Below the pieces are notes generated by a model. The model searched no databases. It was not told the DNA's origin and worked only from the letters and a program-made list of their open reading frames with translations. From contig OW028740.1 of NCBI GenBank assembly GCA_932294355.1, positions 2,076,001 through 2,140,000 on the forward strand: a stretch of DNA of 64,000 bases. Direction: 5' to 3'. Below are positions 55,800 to 64,000 of the stretch, one piece after another. The position numbers and the translations under genes were made by a program. The DNA comes from Aporophyla lueneburgensis. Lineage: Eukaryota > Arthropoda > Insecta > Lepidoptera > Noctuidae. Position 1 is the first letter of the stretch, and each line of letters begins with the position of its first letter.

Positions 55800-56251
55800 T
55801 CTATACTAATATTATAAAGCTGAAGAGTTTGTTTGTTTGTTTGATTGAACGCGCTGATCTCAGGAACTACTGGTTCGAATTGAAAAATTCTTTTTGTGTT
55901 GGGTAGCCTATTGATCGAGGGAGGCTATAGGCTATATAACATCACGCTACAACTAAGAGGAGCAGAGCAGTAATGAAAAATGTTGCAAAAACGGGGAAAA
56001 TTTATTCCTTTTGAGAGTTTCCGTTGCGTGCGCTGCGTAAACGGTTAAAGTAACTCAAAAATCATGTATGACGGAATTGTTCCTTTGAAAAAGTTCTAAA
56101 AAAAAGTCCGCGAGAGCATATGTCTATATTTTAAGGTTGACTCACTATAACTCAAAAGGAGCGAGCAGCAACACTAGCAGGCAAATCGATGCGACGGGAA
56201 TGGTCAGGGGAGCAAAAATTTGACGCGGACGAAGTCGCGGGCAGAAGCTAG
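55800..56251 (+). mobile_element. Helitron-like element with internal extra segment
   Basis: A|TCTATACTAATATTATAAAG to GGGCAGAAGCTAG|T. Compared with 16412-16703 it has about 150 extra bases (roughly 56000-56150). Confidence 0.75.
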
Positions 56252-56650
56252 TAATCATATAACAAGAAATATAGATGAAGATTCCTTTCAATTCAAAATA
56301 CAAAAGGCTAAACATAGAAATATTTACAGTGATGCATACATTATTCATGATGAACTTGACAAATGATTGATTTACGCTGTATTTCTCTTTTTAAGAAGAA
56401 ATCTTTTGTTGTTCATGTAGACTTGTTATTGGCATACGAGCGAAGTGTTACCTACCAGTGTATTTGTTTTGATACGAATATTTACGATATGATTGAAATG
56501 TATTTTCTATTCCAGTTGGGATTGATTGATTTTATATTTAGTGTCTGGTTCTATTGGTGTGATATGCGCTTGTTTTTGTATAATAGTTGTGGTGTTCAAA
56601 GTTGGGTATGGCACGTGGCTAAATAATAACTCTCGCACAGATCAATCGAA
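56252..56650. other. Intronic; nothing recognised
   Basis: Open frames with hydrophobic content but no motif. Confidence 0.35.
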
Positions 56651-56896
56651 AGGTTTGCTGCCCTTGGCGCGATCGAATTGTGGATTGCTGACCATCCATT
56701 ACATATCACGATACCTCCATACCAAGGTAAAAACGTTCCTGCCAGGGTCGCGAGATCTGTTCATAAGAGTTACCGTGGCCCTGGCATATGGGCAACTGAA
56801 GGAACACGGGTGGGGTTTAATGAGTTAAAGTCTGATACGCTCTTCCGCTCCACCCTAGAGCAGGAGACGTCATTTGATGGTTTCCCATCCAAAAAA
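56651..56896 (+). mobile_element. SINE-like element: unrelated head fused to R1-clade 3' module (copy 10)
   Basis: About 85 bp of head (AGGTTTGCTGCCCTTGGCGC to ACCAAGGTAAAAACGTT) precede the CCTGCCAGGGTCGCGAGATC module. The same head-plus-module is found inverted at 57884-58118. Confidence 0.7.
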
Positions 56897-57024
56897 AGAG
56901 AGGACGTTAAGTTGTTGATGCCGGCTGTCATTTGCAGATTTTTGACAATTATTATGGGTATATTCAGACATTTTTGTTGCCTCATCACTAGGCTGAGGAG
57001 GTTAGACAGGCTGCTTCACCAGCT

Positions 57025-57228
57025 TGTATGTCGAAAATTATCCGCGGGCATATTACCGGAAAAAAGAAGTATCATATACATATATGTTAATCCTGGTTAT
57101 TAACCATGTGCGCCAAATTTCATGGAAATCTGAGCAGCCGCTTTTGTATTTGATTGAGTGACAAGAATTCAAACGTTTAAACATCCAAATACAAATTATG
57201 TATTACATGTATAATATTAGTAGGTTAG
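57025..57228 (-). mobile_element. Helitron-like fragment
   Basis: TTATCCGCGGGCATATTACC near one end and ATTACATGTATAATATTAGT at the other follow the Helitron pattern in reverse. Confidence 0.45.
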
Positions 57229-57883
57229 TATTATTAGTAGACGTTCGGTAGAAACAATTGTACTAATCTTTAGTACGATTTATTCTATACTAAAAAGTTT
57301 GACAAGTAAACCAAAAAGGTGACTGTACATACACACGTATACATTTTTTCTATCGTGTGTCAACATGGAGACAAGAGTCCTCGTTAAACTCTCCTGGTGG
57401 ACACATCCAAGGTCAAATAATACTCTACCACATCAATGGAAAAACAGATAAGAAAAATAAGACACCAATAGTCAAAATCAACCTTCAAGAAAACACATGA
57501 GATCGCAACAATACCGTTTCACATACCTCATAAACAACATCGTAATAACATTATATAGACAAGCTTTCCGATGAAGCGAAAGAACAAATAGACCATTCCG
57601 ATTCAAATGTTACGGCGACCATGTAAACAAACATTGGAATAAGGAAACTACTAAACGAGAAAGCTATTGAAAGATATTGAAAATAGTTGGAGTTTCGTAT
57701 GGTTCGGTCATGGGATATTTGCTTTCCAAGGCCTTTTGAGCGTATATTTTTTTAAGACCGCTTTGTTACGGGCCCTTTTTATTATAACCGTCCTCGAAAC
57801 CGTTTATCCGTATTTTATAGGTTAGGTCACTTGCCATGTTTTTTTTTCTACATCGGCTTAAATTTGAGTGGTAGAAAATGCCT
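57229..57883. other. Intronic; nothing recognised
   Basis: No supported feature. Confidence 0.4.
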
Positions 57884-58118
57884 TTTTTGTGGATGTGAAA
57901 TCATCAAATGACGTCTCCCGCTCTTGAACGGAGTGGGAGGGCGTGTCAGACTTTTACTGACTAAAACCCACCCGTGTTCCTTCAGTTGCCCATGTGCCAG
58001 GGCCACGGTGTCTCTTTCGAACAGATCTCGCGACCCTGGCAGGAACGTTATTCCCTTGGCATGGAGGTATCGTGATATGTAATGGATGGTCAGCAATCCA
58101 CAAACCGATCGCGGTAAG
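57884..58118 (-). mobile_element. SINE-like element, inverted partner (copy 11)
   Basis: Minus strand: GGTTGGCTACCCTTACCGCG, GTGGATTGCTGACCATCCAT, ATATCACGATACCTCCATGC, then the R1-clade module and A tail. Confidence 0.7.
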
Positions 58119-58851
58119 GGTAGCCAACCTATTAACCTAAAAAAATGCCTCAGACACTCTTCCTGTTGACTGATGCGAACGATTTTGTTTCCCCCTCTTT
58201 TTGTACTTATTACTTACATGTACATAATTATTGTTATTGTGAGTCTGTTATCTTATCTAATATTTTAATATTATATTTCAAAATAAAATTGTAGTAGGTA
58301 AATTGTAAACGAATATATTTTGATAAAAAATAAATCACATAAAATAAACCATCTGCAGACCTTTCGGACGGTCAACCCTCTTTAATCTCGAAGAATTATA
58401 CGCAAGCATGAACATAACTTTAACCTAAATTCACTTTGGTATAAAAGCTTTGGAACCGTGTTTGTTTTTATTTTTAGTATTCCGCACGTCCGAATGATAA
58501 AGCGAAACCCATATAGGATCACTCGTGTGTGGTGTGTCTGTCGGTCCGTCTCTCACAGCCAGTTAGGTCCTACTTTAATAGAACGATTAAGTTAAAATGT
58601 GATTGAAGATTTTTGTATGGACTCTGGGAAACCTACTATCTACCATTTGATTTTTCAATATACTAAACGTGAAGGTCTCAAAGAGTTTATAATAATTTTA
58701 AAATAAACACATTTAATTTATTTTAGAAAATAGATGATAGTTTACTATTCCCCTCCCCTTAACTCCAAAACGAAAGAAGTAATTTCCTTACATATTTAGA
58801 TTGCGGCATAACCTTTGAGAACTCTATGGACTTAAAATAACATCATAAATA
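58119..58851. other. Intronic; nothing recognised
   Basis: No supported feature. Confidence 0.4.
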
Positions 58852-59002
58852 CCAGGCCACTCAGAAAGTATTGCGAATAAAAAGTTTTTTTTTATGAGAG
58901 AGACCGGCCAGCTATAAACTATTATAAAAATAATGATTATTTATAAGTAAAAATAGGTACGTTCCAATTTCAAAATTCTCCTCCACATTTTTTTATAATT
59001 AA

Positions 59003-59767
59003 CTAGCTTTTGCCAGCGGCTTCGCCCGCGTGGAGGTCGGAAATTATCCCGCGGGAACATACTACCGGGATAAAATAGTAGCCTATGTCCTTTCTCAGGC
59101 TCTAAACTATATGTGTAGGTACCAAATTATGAGATATCAAAGCTTTGGACATTCAAACCAGAGATGGCGACTCGATAGAATTTGATGGCCAGATCTTGAA
59201 ACTTTGATTTAAATTTGCCGCCAAGACTTTAATAATTCTCTATCAAAAATAGTACATTTTTTTTTTTTGTTATTAATGGTAATAATATTGTAACATAATA
59301 CACAGTATAATTATAAAAATATCAGTCACAAACCATTAAAATAATACGGTTATATCGTGAACATAAATAAATATTGCGTGAAATAAAGTAATAGAATTTA
59401 TTTTCCAAGAAACAGAACACAGCGCCATGTATTGGGTGTATTTGCAACCTAGATGTCAAACAATATTGAAGAATTTTATTGATGAATCAACGTATACCGC
59501 CATCTATGAGAACTTCATAAAACTAAACAGTAAATAAACACTTGCTATCGCTTGTAACGCGAGCGCGCATCTTCTTATGAAACAATTAACTGACACATTT
59601 TATTCGTTTACATTCATGACATAAGCAAATAATTGAGATGATAACTATCCTATCCAGTAAGTTAGACCAAAATACGGGTACATGTGAAATTTGATTGAAA
59701 TCGGTTTAGTAGTTTCGGAGTTTATTGGCAACATACATCGTGACACAAGATTTTTATATATATAAGA
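59003..59767 (-). mobile_element. Helitron-like element inside the mariner
   Basis: Minus strand: A|TCTTATATATATAAAAATCT to GCAAAAGCTAG|T. Inserted between A and T with no duplication, as Helitrons do. It lies in the mariner 5' untranslated part. Confidence 0.8.
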
Positions 59768-59813
59768 TATAAGATTATGCTATGCTAATTAAATTATCGT
59801 GTCTCATTGGAAA

Positions 59814-60806
59814 ATGGATTTGCGCCGGGAACATTTTCGCGCTATAAATTTTTACAATTTCAAGTGTCGCCTGAAACCGGACGAATCATACGATAGACTT
59901 CAAATTGCATTCATACATGAAAGCCCTTCCAAAGCAACTGTGTATCGTTGGTATAACGAATTCAAACGTGGTCGACTAACTTTGGGGGATGAAGAAAGAA
60001 GTGGTCGCCCTTTGACGGCTGTTACGGAGGAGAACGTGCTAGCAGTGAAAAATTTAATCCAAGACAATAGGCGAATTACGTATCAGGTGATTCAACAAAT
60101 ACTGCAGATTGGATCTGGAAGCCTTCACAAGATTCTATACGTGCATTTTTGCGTGAGGAGGATAGTTTCACGCTGGGTGCCGCACAACCTCACCGATGCT
60201 CAGATGCAGGCCTGGGTGGAATGATGCCGTGATATGATAAACAAATTTGAAGCAGGTTCCTCTCGGCGTGTTTACGACATTATTACAGGTGATGACTCCT
60301 GGATTTATCAATACAATCCAGAAACGAAGCGCTAGTCGACGATTTGGGTGTTTCCAAACGAATCAACGCCTACCAAAGTGAAGCGATCTACAAGCTGGGG
60401 GATGATTTTGATCGCGAGGTTTTTTCAATTTGTCTGGCTACTTGGTGTCAATCCCTATACGGAACCAAAGAAGTATACTACCAAATGCTTGGCAGAAGTT
60501 TTCTCTGTTGTGAGCAACAAACGACCAAACACAGGGTTCCGCGGGCTACTGCTCCACCACGACAACGCGCCCACGCACTCCGCGCTCAAAATGAGGGATT
60601 TCTTGGACAGCACGCCGGTCAAACTTCTGGGTCACCCTCCTTACAGCTCTGTCCTAGCACCGTGTGACTTCTTTTTATTCCCAAAAATTAAAAATCAGCT
60701 CAAAGGGATACCAGTTTCGTCGCCGGAAGATGCGCTGTCAGAGTTCGAGCAGGCTGGAAACCTGCGGCGAACTGGTAAAAGTTTTTCAAAAACTGGTTCA
60801 GACGCA
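59814..60806 (+). pseudogene. mariner transposase, inactivated
   Basis: From the ATG at 59814 the frame gives the two helix-turn-helix segments (MDLRREHFRAINFYNFKCRL and ATVYRWYNEFKRGR) and the linker with RSGRPLTAVTEEN. After 60224 the frame is broken by stops and at least one frameshift. Catalytic landmarks still recognisable in different frames are GDDSWIY (near 60293), HHDNAPTH (near 60556) and APCDFFLFPKIK (near 60658), consistent with a D,D34D mariner. It cannot make a full transposase. Confidence 0.85.
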
Positions 60807-60918
60807 TGAAACTTTGCATAGAGGCTAGTGGAGAGTATTTTGAAAAGATTTAATTTAAAAAATATTTACCTAAAGAACACTTCTTTTTATTTTCGCAAAA
60901 CTTTCTGAGTGTTCCACG

Positions 60919-61272
60919 TAAATAAAATTCTATTCAAATACTTATATCTAACATAATTTCTCTTTCCGTGAAATGTTTTAAGACATAATTGTTTACTTAC
61001 CTTTTGAATAACGAGCAAACTCTGACTATGAAGACATTTAATGTTTACTTTTATTGACGACACTTGGGTACTTAGTAGCAATGAAGCGAAAACATCTGAA
61101 TTATAAAATCATTGAGTGAATAAAATATCGGGTTAATGGACAACAAATTGACTAAGACAGACAAGGAAAATGTTTATAAAAAATAAAAGAAATTTTCTTA
61201 AGTTGTATATAAGCTTTCCTTTACTTTTGGGGCTTATAAAGTGTAAGCTGATTCCTTGTCATCAAAGCTTTA
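60919..61272. other. Intronic; nothing recognised
   Basis: No supported feature. Confidence 0.4.
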
Positions 61273-61463
61273 ATAATAAACTCGTTTTTGCCAGCGGCTT
61301 TGCTCGAGAAGAGATCCGAAATTATCCCTCGGAAACGGATTACCGGTATAAAAAGTATCCTTTGGGTTACAAATAATCTGACTTCCAAATTTCATTCAAA
61401 TCAAACGACTGAACGGATCTAATCGAAACATCCAAACTTTCATATTATAATATAAGTAGGGAC
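61273..61463 (-). mobile_element. Helitron-like fragment
   Basis: TTTTTGCCAGCGGCTTTGCT to CTTTCATATTATAATATAAG; degraded CTAG end. Confidence 0.55.
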
Positions 61464-61526
61464 ATTTTATGCCTATGCCTATTATATGCCTTTGCAATGT
61501 TTTTGTCAATATGTGAGCACCATGTA

Positions 61527-61716
61527 TCTATATTATAAAAATCATTGCCACTTTTCGTTGTAACTGAACTCCTCCTAAACGGCTAGACCGATTTGAATGA
61601 ATTTTTTTGTATGCGTTTGGGTGACACCCTGGGTGGTTTAGATTTACTATTGGACCCGGTAGGTGGCGCTGCTATTGAGTTCTAGGAAACAGGACAACGT
61701 CTGTACGGTCAGCTAG
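61527..61716 (+). mobile_element. Helitron-like element, short
   Basis: TCTATATTATAAAAATCATT to TACGGTCAGCTAG|T. Confidence 0.65.
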
Positions 61717-61833
61717 TCTATCATATAGGTAATTAATTTATCTCTCATTGCTTAATTTTCAGTTCTTCTACCTTTTGTCGTATGGTAATTTTTATTGTAG
61801 GTGCATCGTCTTCACATATAATTGTATAAATCA

Positions 61834-62201
61834 ATCTATATATATACGAGTATATATATATATAAAAATGTTATGTTGGTTTGTGTACACTTCAAAAACT
61901 CAAAAAGTTCTGCACTGATTGAGCTGAAATTTTAGCATGATATATAATCCGCATCAAGGATTGTTTTTATCTATTTTTTGCATCATTCACATATCTGCAA
62001 CCGCGAAAAAACAGTTTTTTAACGATCAGCAGTGGACCAGTGACCGCGCCATCTGCCGGAAGCGAGGAAAACACTCGCTGACAACCGCAATAGTAATGGC
62101 GCAGTCACATGAGAAACAAATGTATTCCTTGTTTTGTTTCTCATTTCTCAACCATTCAATCACAATGTGCCACAGCGAGGCGTGGCAGGGTACAGCTAGT
62201 T
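61834..62201 (+). mobile_element. Helitron-like element
   Basis: TCTATATATATACGAGTATA to GGTACAGCTAG|T; a different body from the previous one. Confidence 0.65.
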
Positions 62202-62601
62202 TTGTATAAAAATACTATTTTAAAAGAGTAACGGTGGATTTTCTTTCCCATTCTCCTCCATAAGAATCTACCTTTTGGAAGGGGCAACTAGAATCAATTC
62301 TCTTTTCATGTAACAGTTGACGTTCAAAAGTGCCTTTTTTGGGCCTAATGGAAATAAATGCTTTGACTTTGACCTACTTGGATTGTACATATAACTTGTT
62401 GATGGTCCTGAAGTTATGCTTATTCTCATTGAAGAAGTTTATTGGATGCAAGTTTGATGAGCTAAAGTTCAGAATTGAAATGAATTAGTTTCCCCTCGTA
62501 ACTTGAAACTATCCATGTGTTTACCGCAGTAAAATTTGCCTCAAGTAATCATCTAGGCATGACATTACACATAGTTTATTTGAAGACAAAAGCATACTAA
62601 C
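62202..62601. other. Intronic; nothing recognised
   Basis: No supported feature before the exon. Confidence 0.4.
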
Positions 62602-62701
62602 CTGGTATTGCATATACTAATGTGAAGCTCAGCATCCCGAACTGTTTCTTCCTGTCACCTGGCCACTCCTCGGTGCAGAAGTGCACGTCTCTCGTTTCTA
62701 T
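62602..62701 (-). CDS. GPCR gene exon, extracellular loop 2 and TM5
   Basis: Acceptor CCATTCATTCTAG (62702-62714), donor CCAG|GTTAGTA (62595-62601). The exon begins in phase 0 and ends one base into a Gly codon. It reads IETRDVHFCTEEWPGDRKKQ then FGMLSFTLVYAIP. FCTEEW carries the conserved loop-2 cysteine that pairs with TM3, and YAIP is the TM5 proline motif. The residues match the neuropeptide-receptor branch of class A. TM1-TM4 must lie further upstream, outside the window. The exact receptor type is not recognised. Confidence 0.92.
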
Positions 62702-63967
62702 CTAGAATGAATGGTACGATTTAGTGATTTTATTCATTTGTTAAGTCACTTAATGTGTGAATTGAATCGCTGTAAAGTGATTAATAAAATAGTGGAAACT
62801 TGGAAGGGGAAAATAAAATTGTACTCAAATTATTATTCTTATTTATAATCAAGTGAAATTACATGAAATATTTATTTATTTAAAGACGCTATAACATTTT
62901 AGAATCGCTCATGTTTAGGTATCTGAGTCGCCACACAACAACATTCCGCGCACGCACACATTGAAACCATTGTATGCTCGATTTTAAACATTACGTTACT
63001 AATCTTGATACTTGAAGGTATTATTTATTTTATTTTATTAATACTGTTGAGCGAAGACTAACTTTACTTTCTGCATTTGGTGACAGTAAATAAGTTTTAT
63101 TACCATGATCATCATTATTTTTGGAATAACGTATATAATTTTCCAATAAAAAAAAGAGGTGTAACAATAAAAAACTTTAATAATATTTTTGGATAATATA
63201 CAAATATAACGGTTGGTGATCGTAGACTATCGGTGAAAATATACAGGATATTCCCTAAAGAAAACTAAGCAAAAATTGTGTGACGCCCGAACCTCGCCTT
63301 TGATTTGGAGCGCGTATTCAGAATTTTTAATACACAATAGGAACCCTTTATAGGAGGCCTTCATTTTTGTATGAAGGCTGTTTTTGTACTCTACTATGTA
63401 TTTATAATTCGAAATGACTTAAACATTTTTGAGAGATGATGATTACACAGGCCTACAAATTTTTAACCCAGAGACTAGACCTATTGTACCTGAAGGATTT
63501 TGATGCGTTGAATCCAAATCCGTGTTCAGAATGGTATAGGAACCATTGGAAACGAACCACCAAAAACCACGTCTGGTTTTTGAGATATCCTAACCTAAAA
63601 GTGCAAAAATGCGGTTTTTTGCAGTTTTTGAGGTTACGTGACAGAAGGAAATAAATGATTATCAAAAAACGTTGTAGGGTAATTAAAAGTACCACCCTTC
63701 CCCTTTTAAACCTATTTGGATTTTTTCAAATATCTTTTTTTCACCAAAATATTGCTATTTGAAATTTTACACTTTAGCGTATTAACGCAACCACAAAAAA
63801 ATCGAGAAAATTCTGCCCGAGACCAGACCATGTTGATCTTGTGTTTTTGGGGTCGCTGATTCCGAATCCGAGTTTGTTAGTTTTGAATGTTTTTGTTTAA
63901 AGAAAAATAAGTCATTAAACTTGCTGTTTCCAGGGTCAAGTGGGTTAGGGTGCTTATGGTTACTTAC
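62702..63967. other. Probable intron; nothing recognised
   Basis: No repeats or other coding signal supported. Confidence 0.4.
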
Positions 63968-64000
63968 GAAAAATTCTGACCTTATAGTGTGCATTAAACC
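63968..64000 (-). CDS. Possible end of the preceding GPCR exon (tentative)
   Basis: The minus strand has an excellent donor, TTC|GTAAGTA (63961-63967). The 33 bases before it, cut by the window edge, are open in the frame needed (phase 0) and read GLMHTIRSEFF, which could be the end of TM4 and start of loop 2. Only 11 codons are visible, so openness alone means little. Confidence 0.35.

Larger units (their letters stand above)
58852..60918 (+). mobile_element. mariner element with intact ends, split by a Helitron
   Basis: Inverted ends CCAGGCCACTCAGAAAGTAT and, on the other strand, CGTGGAACACTCAGAAAGTT; TA at 58850-58851 and 60919-60920. Without the Helitron the element is about 1.3 kb, the normal mariner size. 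Confidence 0.85.

Noticed and set aside
63436..63695. Small genes on either strand near the right edge
   Set aside because: Overlapping frames in AT-rich DNA, with no domain, splice context or recognisable homologue.

Overview
This is animal genomic DNA, almost certainly from a moth or butterfly (Lepidoptera). It is AT-rich, has spliced coding exons, and is crowded with interspersed repeats typical of lepidopteran genomes: tRNA-headed SINEs with GAT or TTA tails, CR1-like and R1-clade LINEs, Helitron-like elements ending in CTAG, mariner, Harbinger and pogo relatives. The order is inferred from these repeat families; no species can be named from the sequence alone.

Only one host gene is convincing. 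It lies on the minus strand and occupies most of the window. Five exons at 62602-62701, 48368-48465, 42052-42220, 38628-38743 and 13973-14155 join in phase to give 221 residues: extracellular loop 2, TM5, intracellular loop 3, TM6 (CWLP), TM7 (NPIVY) and the cytoplasmic tail of a class A, neuropeptide-type G-protein-coupled receptor. TM1-TM4 must lie beyond the right edge; a 33-nt piece at 63968-64000 may be the end of the preceding exon. The introns (about 14.1, 6.1, 3.3 and 24.5 kb) hold nearly all the repeats. A 3'UTR probably runs from 13972 to about 12270 and contains a SINE.

Right-to-left along the gene: 58.9-60.9 kb is a dead mariner split by a Helitron; 55-62 kb has several Helitron-like elements; 49.9-52.2 kb is a 5S-like SINE interrupted by an R1-clade LINE and by CR1-like LINE sequence; 43.4, 48.8 and 36.4 kb carry 5'-truncated R1-clade copies; 39.97 and 19.80 kb carry two near-identical pogo-type deletion derivatives; 24.8-28.7 kb is framed by a large inverted repeat; 21.7-22.7 kb is a SINE split by a GC-rich retroelement. 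Downstream of the gene, 7.9-8.8 kb is a Harbinger derivative and 1-4.5 kb is a CR1-like LINE with ORF1 and a full-length, apparently intact ORF2.

The most notable non-gene signal is an R1-clade LINE 3' end present in eleven copies. It folds into two hairpins, and the first shows base-pair covariation between copies. No wholly new biological system is evident. The strongest points are the receptor assembled across 49 kb, the covarying 3' module, the nested insertions with matching target-site duplications, and a recurring set of short, nearly perfect snap-back inverted repeats.
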